From Treponema vincentii (lineage in GTDB: Bacteria; Spirochaetota; Spirochaetia; Treponematales; Treponemataceae), in NCBI RefSeq assembly GCF_018336815.1, contig NZ_CP050497.1, positions 930,001 to 994,000 of the forward strand: 64,000 bases of DNA, read 5' to 3'. A program made the translations under genes and the position numbers. The notes under the pieces are model-generated. The model had not been told where the DNA came from. It ran no database searches and saw only the letters and a list, made by a program, of their open reading frames with translations. This document shows positions 36,131 through 43,829 of the stretch, piece after piece (position 1 is the stretch's first letter; every line of letters starts with the position of its first letter).

Positions 36131-36682
36131 TTATTCCCCATTGTTCGGCTCTGCCGGAGTTTTGCTTTTGCCCTTTCCTTCCTGTATGAGCAGTGCAACG
36201 AATAAACCCACTCCGCATACCACAATAGCGGAATCTGCGATATTAAATGTCGGCCAACGTTCCAAACCGAAAAGACCGAAAAATTTAACGTCGATAAAAT
36301 CCACAACGCCTTCCGCTCTAAAAAATCGATCGAGTAAATTACTGATTCCGCCGCCGATAATGCCGCTTAAAAACCAACGCTGTTCCCGTGGAAATTCCGA
36401 TTTAAAATAGAGTACGCAAATACCGGCAATAAAGCAGGCGGGGATGCAGGCTATTACGACAAAACGCATAACGGAGGAAAGTCCGCTTCCGAAACTGAAC
36501 GCTGCACCGGTATTGTAAACACAGACAATTCGTATCAGGTCCCCGAAAAAAGAAGCCCCCACAGACCACGGATCAATCGATTTAACAATCAGCCATTTAG
36601 TTAGTTGATCAAGTGCAATAACCGCAAAGGTTAGTATAAGCGGTAAAAAGTAATCTCGTCTGTTTTTGATATTCATCCGCAT
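36131..36682 (-). CDS. lspA: Lipoprotein signal peptidase II
   Basis: LspA cleaves the signal peptide from lipid-modified prolipoproteins in the inner membrane. The 183-residue protein has four hydrophobic segments and the conserved boxes VYNTGAAFSFG, GGGISNLLDRFFRAEGVVDF (first catalytic Asp) and PTFNIADSAIVV (second catalytic Asp). The product would process lipoproteins such as the three encoded in this window. Confidence 0.96.
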   Translation of the reverse strand: MRMNIKNRRDYFLPLILTFAVIALDQLTKWLIVKSIDPWSVGASFFGDLIRIVCVYNTGAAFSFGSGLSSVMRFVVIACIPACFIAGICVLYFKSEFPREQRWFLSGIIGGGISNLLDRFFRAEGVVDFIDVKFFGLFGLERWPTFNIADSAIVVCGVGLFVALLIQEGKGKSKTPAEPNNGE

Positions 36683-36719
36683 AGTATAGTAGATTTTTTC
36701 CGAAAGGTCTACAAAGTCT

Positions 36720-36867
36720 GAAAGGCAACCAGCATTAGAGTGTTTTTTTTACGCCTCCGCAGAATAATAGGCTGTTCAACCAGAGTTGAACCTCTTCGCG
36801 GTTCAAATGGTCTCCCAGCCTATTATTCTGCGGCATTGAACATATCTGTCTGATGCTGTTGCCTTTC
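36720..36867 (+). repeat. Nested-palindrome repeat element, copy 3 (148 bp)
   Basis: The outer stem is GAAAGGCAAC (36720-36729) with GTTGCCTTTC (36858-36867), continuing AGCAT/ATGCT. The middle stem is CCGCAGAATAATAGGCTG (36757-36774) with its perfect complement at 36816-36833. The inner stem is AACCA/TGGTC around TTGAACC/GGTTCAA (36778-36812). CAGAG and CAAATG are conserved. Confidence 0.9.
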
Positions 36868-36883
36868 TCCTGAAATAAGCTGT

Positions 36884-36947
36884 GCGAAATTTTTTCTAAA
36901 ATTTCGCGGGGATGTCGAAAAAGTAACCAACTTTTGAGACATCCCCG
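36884..36947. repeat. AAATTTT hairpin copy 2 and 40-bp palindrome copy 2
   Basis: GCGAAATTTT/AAATTTCGC at 36884-36907 is followed by a palindrome at 36907-36947 with arms CGGGGATGTC and GACATCCCCG. Its first 33 bases from 36908 equal 1312-1344. Confidence 0.8.
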
Positions 36948-37028
36948 TTCCCAAAAACATTGAAGCGCATAATGCTACCTAATTTATCGGATTTGGAAAA
37001 AAGCCGATACATAATAAGGAAGGGCGTT

Positions 37029-39416
37029 ATGATTTGTATCTATTTTGAAATTCCCTATGAACGGCAGCTAATGAGAATTGCTCCGTTTGAAATACAAAAA
37101 TTATTGAATGCCGTCGTGGAATCGGCTGAAGCAAACGGTGCTTCCTCATTTAAAGTTTCCTGCGCCTCGATTTACCGCTTCAGCAGCCGCGAAGTTGCTC
37201 CGGCGTTTTCCGCCAATTTATTTTTGCAAAATTTAGCAGATTTGCTGCGTGTTTATAAAAGACGAGTTGTAGATTACCGGATTATTATCGATTGCTGTGA
37301 AGAAACGGATTCTGACGATGCCATTGCAGATCATTTTGCCGCTTATAGGGGCATCCTTATGCCGAGTCGCAGCTTTTTTGCCTCCGCACAAGCGGAACGG
37401 CTTTTGAAAGCCTATATCCGGTTCGAATATGTGCCTAAAGTTAAACTCTACTACAGCGCTAATTTTATCGTACCGAAAACGGATCACACCGAAACAGCGG
37501 AAGCCCAATATCGTATCTACCTCTCGAATACCGGTACGTGGATACATGCGGTGTATCATTTTATGCTTGTCCATCCGCTTACCGAGCACGCGATAACGGC
37601 AGCGCTTTCGAAAGACGAACAGGCTCAATACGAGCAAGCTCAACATGTGCAGTATTATTTCCGTCGAAACCGATTTTGCTCCGATTATCCTGATTATTTT
37701 ATTGACGCATTTTTATTATATACACGCCTCTACTTTCAGGTCTTTGTAAAAACTTATCATGCCACCGAATTAACCGTGATATATACCGAAAAAAATGCAG
37801 AGGCGGCACATTATCTGATCAATGTACTTCCCATTACCGCTCACTCCAAACTTATGTCGGAAAAGGTAATTTCGGTTGACGGCTTATCAGGTGATTTCTT
37901 ACAACTTGCCTATCTTACGATATATGCGCCATCATTTATCTTTGACGATGAAATACCGGAGTTTTTTCTTTTGCTGCATAAAAGCCCCTCGTTTATTACG
38001 AGTTTGTATGAATGGATGTATGCAGCCGGTATTACCGAAGTAAAAAACGATATGCATTCGGTAAGCCCCTACGCTGTCGAGCGATTAGAGCAGCGGCTCG
38101 GAGTAGAAAAGAATAAGGCTAAACAGTATATAGCTGATTTCCTATGGGATAAATATAAAACGGGGATGTTATGTCCCGATGAAAACCTGAAAGATATTTT
38201 TGGTACGCTTCAATTTGTTCCGGAAGATCAATTTATGCTGCATTATTTCTTCCACAAGTATTCAGATAAAGAAATTCCTCGGATTGATATCAGTCCCTTT
38301 AAGTCTACAGTCTTTTTTTCTGCTCTTGAAAGCTATCAAAAAGCATTAAAAATCAGTAAGCAAAAAAATATTAACGAAGCGGTTTATGCGGTCAAAAAAG
38401 CGGTCAGCTCCGTTCAAGCGCATGCCTTTCCTGCAGGAGAATACCGTGCCCTTTCCTGTGTAGCATTTCTGCATTTGTCTCAAAATAAAATAGAAGATGC
38501 CGTAACCTATTTTCAATATGCTCTTGATATTGCCGAATTGCTGAACGACAGTAGTTTTATATGCGAAGCATTGTTTAACCTCAGCATCAGTTGCTTTTTG
38601 CAGAATAATTTACATACTGCTGAAAATTTTCTCGATCGCCTCTTACAGGATGCAGAGCGTTATTTTGAACAACCTAAAAAGATACCGTGCTTATTTATGC
38701 AGGGAAGAGTCGCATTGCAGTTAGGGGACTACGGCAAAGCGGAGCTTTTATTTCAAGAGGCTGAAAAAGCAGCTTCGAAGCACTTCCAAGAATGGGCGCC
38801 CCTTTGTAGAATTTGGTATGCAAGGGCATTATCCCAAAAAGGGCAAACAAGTAAGGCACAGCCGATACTCATTGCAAACCTTGATAAATCGCCTGATGCA
38901 ATCTTGTTTCTCATCGAATCATTTTTGCTTGCTCCCATTCTTCGTGACGAGCGTGAGCAGATACAAGTGAGTTCCGAAACATTTACCGCTGTGCTTGAGC
39001 CGTATCAAAGCGGTTTTGCACTTGCTGAAGAGTTTGTCTGGGGAAATTTGTACGGTAAGCCGACAATACAGGTGTTTTATACCGCTATGGATAGCTATTA
39101 TCGTTTCCGGCTTGCGTTCAATGCGCTGGAAGATTCAGCCCAAATGTATATTCAACAGCTTGAAGATACCGCACGGGATGCGCTTAAAAATCATGATATG
39201 TACGCTTCGATATATTCGTATCTTTGTTACGATGCGCTCCTCCGTAGAGAAGGAAATACATCCGATAGCGCAAACGGATATTTAAGCCGTTCGTTTAAAG
39301 CGCTGCAAAACTGTATGGACACGATGACGGAGAATACGGTGCGTGATAAGTTTATTTTCCGTAATGTATGGAATGCAAAACTCTACGCCGCTGCGCAAAA
39401 AAATAAATTGATTTAA
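37029..39416 (+). CDS. Large TPR-like repeat protein
   Basis: The start ATG at 37029 (MICIYFEIPYERQLMRIAPF) follows AAGGAAGGG; the TTG 23 codons earlier is weaker. The 795-residue protein has an N-terminal alpha/beta region of about 450 residues without recognisable motifs. A C-terminal helical-repeat region follows, with TPR-like units (NEAVYAVKKAVSSVQAHAFP, IEDAVTYFQYALDIAELLND, LGDYGKAELLFQEAEKAASK). There is no signal peptide. It may be a cytoplasmic scaffold or regulator; specific function unknown. Confidence 0.7.
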   Translation: MICIYFEIPYERQLMRIAPFEIQKLLNAVVESAEANGASSFKVSCASIYRFSSREVAPAFSANLFLQNLADLLRVYKRRVVDYRIIIDCCEETDSDDAIADHFAAYRGILMPSRSFFASAQAERLLKAYIRFEYVPKVKLYYSANFIVPKTDHTETAEAQYRIYLSNTGTWIHAVYHFMLVHPLTEHAITAALSKDEQAQYEQAQHVQYYFRRNRFCSDYPDYFIDAFLLYTRLYFQVFVKTYHATELTVIYTEKNAEAAHYLINVLPITAHSKLMSEKVISVDGLSGDFLQLAYLTIYAPSFIFDDEIPEFFLLLHKSPSFITSLYEWMYAAGITEVKNDMHSVSPYAVERLEQRLGVEKNKAKQYIADFLWDKYKTGMLCPDENLKDIFGTLQFVPEDQFMLHYFFHKYSDKEIPRIDISPFKSTVFFSALESYQKALKISKQKNINEAVYAVKKAVSSVQAHAFPAGEYRALSCVAFLHLSQNKIEDAVTYFQYALDIAELLNDSSFICEALFNLSISCFLQNNLHTAENFLDRLLQDAERYFEQPKKIPCLFMQGRVALQLGDYGKAELLFQEAEKAASKHFQEWAPLCRIWYARALSQKGQTSKAQPILIANLDKSPDAILFLIESFLLAPILRDEREQIQVSSETFTAVLEPYQSGFALAEEFVWGNLYGKPTIQVFYTAMDSYYRFRLAFNALEDSAQMYIQQLEDTARDALKNHDMYASIYSYLCYDALLRREGNTSDSANGYLSRSFKALQNCMDTMTENTVRDKFIFRNVWNAKLYAAAQKNKLI

Positions 39417-39465
39417 GAGGAACAACCGGATAAAAACGATGTTAAATATGTCAAATAGAAAATTA

Positions 39466-39492
39466 TTGACATTTTAAGGTATTCAGTATAAA
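39466..39492 (+). promoter_or_regulatory. Candidate promoter of rny
   Basis: TTGACA (39466-39471), 15 bases, then TATAAA (39487-39492), 40 bases before the rny start. The spacer is short by 2 bases. A small ACAGT/ACTGT hairpin and TAAGGAG follow. Confidence 0.45.
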
Positions 39493-39531
39493 GTTTAAGA
39501 TGACAGTTATTTACTGTTATAAGGAGCAAAC

Positions 39532-41073
39532 ATGACTGGAATCATGATGGTGATCGTGTGTATTGCTCTCGTAATTATCGGTTTAATTCTTGGATGGACG
39601 ATTCGCTGGCTGTATGCCAGATTTCAACTATCTGCTTCTGAACAGCGTGCAGAGCGGGTTTTACAGGAGGCTATAAAAGAGGCTGAAGCTCAAAAGAAGG
39701 ATATTCTTCTTGAGGCAAAAGAACAACTTATTCGGGAAAGAAATCAACAAGAACGAGAGAACCGCGAACGGAGAAGCGACCTTCAACGGATGGAACGCCG
39801 CTTAACCCAGAAAGAAGAACAGCTGGATAAACGGCTGGAATTGGCAGAAAAAAATGAAAAGCAACTCGTTGAGCGGAAGGATGCGCTTGACGAACGTGAA
39901 AAAGTCTTGGATGGGGAGGAAGAACGGTATAAGGAAGAGCTGGAGCGGATTTCCGGTTTGACACAGGCGCAGGCCAAGGATTTGATTATACAAAGCCTTG
40001 CCAATGAAGCGAAAAAGGATGCGCAGGTTCTTATCAATAGAATAGAAGAAGAAGCGAATCTTACCGCTGAAAAAAAAGCGCGTGATATTTTGGTTACGAC
40101 CATTCAGCGGCTGACGACGGAGACAACAAGCGATATAACCGTTTCTACGGTGAGCTTGCCGAGTGATGAAATGAAGGGGCGGATTATCGGGCGTGAAGGG
40201 CGCAATATACGTGCGCTGGAAACCTTGACCGGCGTCGATATTATTATCGATGATACGCCTGAAGCGGTGGTTATTTCTTGTTTCGATCCGGTGCGGAAAG
40301 AAATTGCTCGTATTGCATTGGAGCGGCTTATTCTAGATGGCCGGATTCACCCTGCACGGATTGAAGAAATCGTGCAAAAAGTTACGCGGGAAATTTCGCA
40401 GACCGTGTATGAAGAAGGGGAAAAAGTGCTCTTTGACCTCGGGATTCACGATATGGGACAGGAAATGGTGCGTGCGCTCGGCCGCCTGCATTTTAGAACG
40501 AGCTACGGACAAAACGTATTGCAGCATTCCAAAGAGGTCGCTATTTTGGCGGGTACGCTTGCCGCAGAAATCGGCGCGAATGTAGAAATCGCAAAACGCG
40601 GCGGCTTACTGCACGACATCGGTAAGGGCGCCGAAGCGGATTCCGACAAAAACCACGCCGAAGTCGGTATGGAGATGACGCGGAAGATGAGCCTCGATCC
40701 GCGTATCGTCAATGCGGTCGGTTCACACCATAACGATATTGAGCCGTCCTGTGTGGAATCCATACTGGTGCAGATTGCCGATGCCATTTCCGCTGCACGG
40801 CCGGGCGCCCGCCGCGAAACGATGGATAACTATGTCAGGCGGCTGGAAAACCTTGAGGCAATTGCAGAAGGGTTCCAAGGCGTCGAAAAAGCGTATGCAA
40901 TCCAAGCAGGTCGTGAGCTGCGGGTATTGGTAAACAATGAAAAGATACCCGACCAAGAAGTGAAGGCCTTGGGCAGAGATATTGCGAAAAAGATTGAAAA
41001 CGATCTGAAGTATCCCGGCCGTATTCGGGTAACGCTCATCCGCGAAACACGTATTATCGAATACGCACGATAG
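39532..41073 (+). CDS. rny: Ribonuclease Y
   Basis: RNase Y is a membrane-anchored endoribonuclease that starts mRNA decay. The 513-residue protein has an N-terminal transmembrane helix (IVCIALVIIGLILGWTI), a long coiled coil (residues about 35-150), and a KH domain with GRIIGREGRNIRALETLTGV. The HD domain has HSKEVAILAGTL, GGLLHDIGKGAE and SHHNDIEP. The length is that of the family. A terminator follows 20 bases after the stop. Confidence 0.97.
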   Translation: MTGIMMVIVCIALVIIGLILGWTIRWLYARFQLSASEQRAERVLQEAIKEAEAQKKDILLEAKEQLIRERNQQERENRERRSDLQRMERRLTQKEEQLDKRLELAEKNEKQLVERKDALDEREKVLDGEEERYKEELERISGLTQAQAKDLIIQSLANEAKKDAQVLINRIEEEANLTAEKKARDILVTTIQRLTTETTSDITVSTVSLPSDEMKGRIIGREGRNIRALETLTGVDIIIDDTPEAVVISCFDPVRKEIARIALERLILDGRIHPARIEEIVQKVTREISQTVYEEGEKVLFDLGIHDMGQEMVRALGRLHFRTSYGQNVLQHSKEVAILAGTLAAEIGANVEIAKRGGLLHDIGKGAEADSDKNHAEVGMEMTRKMSLDPRIVNAVGSHHNDIEPSCVESILVQIADAISAARPGARRETMDNYVRRLENLEAIAEGFQGVEKAYAIQAGRELRVLVNNEKIPDQEVKALGRDIAKKIENDLKYPGRIRVTLIRETRIIEYAR

Positions 41074-41093
41074 CAACCGTAAAAGAGGTCGTC

Positions 41094-41127
41094 AAAAGCC
41101 GTTCTTCGTGTAGGAACGGCTTTTTTA
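41094..41127 (+). terminator. Rho-independent terminator of rny
   Basis: AAAAGCCGTTC, a 9-base loop and GAACGGCTTTTTT form an 11-bp stem with a T-tract. Confidence 0.95.
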
Positions 41128-41133
41128 TTATTA

Positions 41134-41167
41134 AACCTGTTAGGAAACTCGCCTTTCTGAACAGGTT
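41134..41167. repeat. AACCTGTTC palindrome, copy 3
   Basis: AACCTGTT (41134-41141) and AACAGGTT (41160-41167) enclose GAAA/TTTC. Arms match the copies at 8401 and 12575. Confidence 0.65.
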
Positions 41168-41202
41168 ACCTTGAAATGCGATGTTCTCGCATCGTAGGTC
41201 TA

Positions 41203-41358
41203 TTTTCAGCGGTACAGATGGTGCCGCTGAAAAACACTTCGAGTTTGCGCAGAACCGTCTCAGGATGGCGGGCACATAAAACAACAACGACGTTTTACAA
41301 AAATCAGATTTTTGTAAAACTCGCAAGTCAATTTACACTACGGATGGTGTAAATTGAC
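41203..41358 (+). other. Hairpin group between rny and the Rrf2 gene
   Basis: 41203-41233 is a 10-bp stem (TTTTCAGCGG/CCGCTGAAAA) with loop TACAGATGGTG. About 41291-41320 is GTTTTACAAAAAT/ATTTTTGTAAAAC. 41327-41358 is a 12-bp stem (GTCAATTTACAC/GTGTAAATTGAC) with loop TACGGATG, an A-N-GGA loop on the + strand. Confidence 0.6.
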
Positions 41359-41365
41359 GATGTCG

Positions 41366-41440
41366 CTTATTTACGTATGCGCATTCCGCGCACAAATGCA
41401 ACAGTCTTCGAGAATTGACATTCTCTCAACTATTGCATTT
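41366..41440 (-). repeat. Hairpin mobile-element family, copy A
   Basis: On the minus strand it carries TGAGAGAATGTCAATTCTCG between covarying arms (ATGCAATAGT/ACTGTTGCAT), then GTGCGC/GCGCAT and ACGTAAATAAGC. Copy B at 49331-49471 has the same core with different arms. The Rrf2 gene ends at its edge. Confidence 0.7.
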
Positions 41441-41874
41441 TAAGGAACACTTCCCCTAGAATCTATGCTTAAATCGGCAATTGTTGTTTTGTTAAGCGAA
41501 TCCTTCATTGCATTTTGGGCATCTTCTAATGCAGAATCAAGCACACGATGAATGTTGCTTCCCACAGGACATTTGGGATTCGGCTTAGGGTGAAAATTAA
41601 AAATATCCCGCTCTTCTTCGCCTTCATTGATTGCGTTGTACACATCGAGCAGTGTGATTGTATCTGCCGACTTTGCCAAGTGCGAGCCGCCGACCCCTGC
41701 CGCAGTTTTCACCAGCCCCGCTTTTTGCAGCTGCAGCAAAATCTTCCTTATAATAACAGCGTTTACGCCCGTGCTTGCGGAAATAACATCCGACGTAACG
41801 CGCATATCTTTTTCAAAATACTGAATACACAAAAGCGTATGTACCGCTGCTGTAAAACGAACACTGATTTTCAT
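41440..41874 (-). CDS. Rrf2-family transcriptional regulator
   Basis: The 144-residue protein has the Rrf2 winged helix (KISVRFTAAVHTLLCIQYFE, then VTSDVISASTGVNAVIIRKI and LLQLQKAGLVKTAAGVGGSH). The C-terminal loop has a single Cys (PNPKCPVGSN) rather than the three Cys that bind an iron-sulfur cluster in IscR or NsrR, so it resembles the non-cluster YwnA type. It starts 6 bases after the sirtuin gene and is the last gene of the macrodomain-sirtuin operon, which it may regulate. Confidence 0.88.
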   Translation of the reverse strand: MKISVRFTAAVHTLLCIQYFEKDMRVTSDVISASTGVNAVIIRKILLQLQKAGLVKTAAGVGGSHLAKSADTITLLDVYNAINEGEEERDIFNFHPKPNPKCPVGSNIHRVLDSALEDAQNAMKDSLNKTTIADLSIDSRGSVP

Positions 41875-41880
41875 ATTCTG

Positions 41881-42741
41881 CTATTGTACTATTTCCTGCA
41901 AAATTTTGCCAATGTCATCATTGATGCAGATCGCGCGCTCTTGTATTTCGTATGGCACAAACGCTTCCCCAAAATTGATGCAAGCATACCGCGCGTTCGG
42001 ATTTTGTGCCGTCATTTGCCAAAACGGATACTTTATAATTCCGGGGGTGTTTCTTCCAACACCAAGCTCAAGGAATAAGACTTTTCCATCTCCCCCCTGT
42101 TGAGTCGTTTGTACTATATTCCGGCTTTGCAAAAATGTGGTATAGCGATCTGATGCTCTGTGCCAGCTCTCGTCGGTAACAAAAGTATCATCTGCGCGAA
42201 GATTCATACTCATCGGTTTTCCGCAAACGGGACAATAGGGCACAAGCGCTGACGGGATTTTCATCTCGCGGCGGAATTCCCACATTGCGCGGATTTGTTT
42301 TTCATTGTCGTATGTTTTTTGATGACACGGTTCACTGCATTGGAACAGCCCGTAGTCGCCTTGTGTGTAAAAGAGCCGCTCTTTATTAAAACCCGCTTTT
42401 TGAAAACAATGGTCAACGTTTGTGGTAAGCACAAAATAATCTTTGCCTTGCACAAGCGAAAGTAGATGAGTATAAACCGGTTTTGGCGGATTCATATAAC
42501 GATTTATCATAATATAGCGGCTCCAGTATGCCCAACGTTCTTCAAGTGACGTAAAAGGAGTAAAGCCACCCGAATACATATCTTGAAAACCGTATTTTGC
42601 CGCAAAATCGGAAAAGTATTTTTCAAACCGCTCACCGGAATAGGTGAACCCTGCCGAAGTGGAAAGTCCGCTTCCTGCGCCGATAACAATGGGTTCCGTT
42701 TCCTCAAGCAGTTGTTTTAATTGCTCAATCGCCTCTGTCAT
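41881..42741 (-). CDS. sirTM: Class M sirtuin (SirTM), protein ADP-ribosylase-type
   Basis: SirTM enzymes use NAD to ADP-ribosylate a partner protein, in studied cases a lipoylated GcvH-like protein; the operon macrodomain reverses this. The protein (286 residues from the ATG at 42741, AAAGGA 6 bases upstream) has the Rossmann motif GAGSGLSTSAGF, TTNVDHCFQKAGF, and a zinc ribbon with CSEPC and CPVCG. The sequence from GDYGLFQCSEPC to CPVCGKPM is typical of SirTM. An ATG at 42768 is an alternative start. No GcvH-L or LplA2 gene is next to it here, so the target is unknown. Confidence 0.85.
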   Translation of the reverse strand: MTEAIEQLKQLLEETEPIVIGAGSGLSTSAGFTYSGERFEKYFSDFAAKYGFQDMYSGGFTPFTSLEERWAYWSRYIMINRYMNPPKPVYTHLLSLVQGKDYFVLTTNVDHCFQKAGFNKERLFYTQGDYGLFQCSEPCHQKTYDNEKQIRAMWEFRREMKIPSALVPYCPVCGKPMSMNLRADDTFVTDESWHRASDRYTTFLQSRNIVQTTQQGGDGKVLFLELGVGRNTPGIIKYPFWQMTAQNPNARYACINFGEAFVPYEIQERAICINDDIGKILQEIVQ

Positions 42742-43561
42742 ATAAAATCCTTTTGTAAATATGTTCATCTTTTTCAGTAAACACAGTAAACACCACTTTT
42801 ATGCTATCAGCTGCCGCTGCTGCGTCCGATCTTAACATTGCGAGCTCGTTTTTTTCTTTCCAGTTTTTAACCGTAGCGATGGCAATCTCCGCAGCCTTTT
42901 CCTGCGGAAAGCGGAATACACCGGTGGAAATACAGCAGAATGCGATTGAGGAAATACCGGCAGCTTGTGCGAGATCAAGGCAAGAAGTATAGCACGATGC
43001 AAGCAAATCGCAGTCAGTTTGAGTAAGTTCCCCATCTACTATCGGGCCAACCGTATGCAGTACATACTTGCACGGCAGATTAAACGCAGGAGTGATTTTT
43101 GCCTGACCGGTTGGCTCTGCATGCCCTTGCTTTTTCATCATAGCATCGCACACAGCACGGAGCTGGATTCCTGCAAAAGTGTGAATGCAGTTATCGATGC
43201 ATGCATGGCAGGGTTGCCAGCAGCCGGTCATTCCGCTGTTTACTGCATTCACGATTGCGTCAACTTTGAGCGTCGTAATATCTCCGCGCCATACATACAA
43301 ATCTCCATTGCCCCGTGCGGTAACCGGTTTTAAGTCGGCAAGCTCGGTAATTCCGCGCGCGGTATTTTCTTCTTGCAAATACTCATCTTGCACACGCAAA
43401 AATGCTTCACTGGCCGGAAGAGCCTTGCGTACATTCACCAGAGAGCGGAGAAGCTGTTTTTGTTCCGTTTCACTTTCGGGAATCTGCATATTACCGTATT
43501 GTGGATGTTCAGCAAGGAGATATTCAATCATGAAAAGCCGCCGTTCCGTCTGTGTCATCAT
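42725..43561 (-). CDS. Zinc-containing macrodomain protein (ADP-ribosylhydrolase)
   Basis: The 278-residue protein has an N-terminal helical extension and a macrodomain: GDITTLKVDAIVNAVNSGMT, then GCWQPCHACIDNCIH (Cys/His zinc site), ITPAFNLPCKYVLHTVGPIV and SIAFCCISTGVFRFP. The zinc motif marks the Zn-Macro type found in SirTM operons, which removes ADP-ribose from the SirTM target. Its start overlaps a 21-codon reading frame by 4 bases, and its end overlaps the sirtuin gene. Confidence 0.9.
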   Translation of the reverse strand: MMTQTERRLFMIEYLLAEHPQYGNMQIPESETEQKQLLRSLVNVRKALPASEAFLRVQDEYLQEENTARGITELADLKPVTARGNGDLYVWRGDITTLKVDAIVNAVNSGMTGCWQPCHACIDNCIHTFAGIQLRAVCDAMMKKQGHAEPTGQAKITPAFNLPCKYVLHTVGPIVDGELTQTDCDLLASCYTSCLDLAQAAGISSIAFCCISTGVFRFPQEKAAEIAIATVKNWKEKNELAMLRSDAAAAADSIKVVFTVFTEKDEHIYKRILYDRGD

Positions 43562-43623
43562 TCACCTTCTTTTACAACCAGTTTTCCAACCTTTTCGTTT
43601 GAACAAATTACTGCTACCTTCAT
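43558..43623 (-). CDS. 21-residue leader: truncated Rossmann-protein N-terminus
   Basis: ATG at 43623 is preceded by GGAGG with 5-base spacing and encodes MKVAVICSNEKVGKLVVKEG plus Glu. It resembles the first strand-loop-helix of NAD(P)-binding proteins of the NmrA/SDR type (typically MKVAVIGANGKAGKLIVKEA). The stop overlaps the macrodomain start (ATGA). A strong ribosome-binding site and 4-base coupling suggest it is translated. It may be the remnant of a gene cut down to a leader that drives macrodomain translation. Confidence 0.55.
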   Translation of the reverse strand: MKVAVICSNEKVGKLVVKEGE

Positions 43624-43698
43624 AAAAACCTCCATCCGGCGCGTATTCCGCCGATTGGGAAGCCCCTGAATTAATCTTGAGTTTAACGGGTCCCATGT

Positions 43699-43728
43699 AT
43701 ATTAGTTTGTAACCGATTGTTGTTTCAA
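43699..43728 (-). promoter_or_regulatory. Promoter of the macrodomain-sirtuin-Rrf2 operon
   Basis: On the minus strand TTGAAA (43723-43728), 18 bases, then TAATAT (43699-43704). The position, about 75 bases before the leader start, is suitable. Confidence 0.6.
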
Positions 43729-43732
43729 TCTG

Positions 43733-43767
43733 ATTACAACATCAATATACAACAAAATTGTTGTAAT
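43733..43767. promoter_or_regulatory. Operator-like triple half-site
   Basis: ATTACAACA (43733-43741) is inverted against TGTTGTAAT (43759-43767), and TACAAC-AAAATT-GTTGTA is a palindrome at 43748-43765. It abuts the -35 of the operon promoter and lies between the divergent macrodomain and Fic genes. Rrf2 or another local regulator could bind it. Confidence 0.5.
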
Positions 43768-43829
43768 GTCAATAGAACTTCTTGTTTTTTTATGAAAATA
43801 TTAACGCTGTTTGACTCATAAGGAACAAG

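Larger units (their letters stand above)
36683..37028. other. Divergent intergenic region with composite repeat
   Basis: This spacer is occupied by nested-palindrome copy 3 (36720-36867), an AAATTTT hairpin (36884-36907) and the 40-bp palindrome (36907-36947). An in-frame TTG at 36960 precedes the chosen start of the next gene. Confidence 0.55.
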
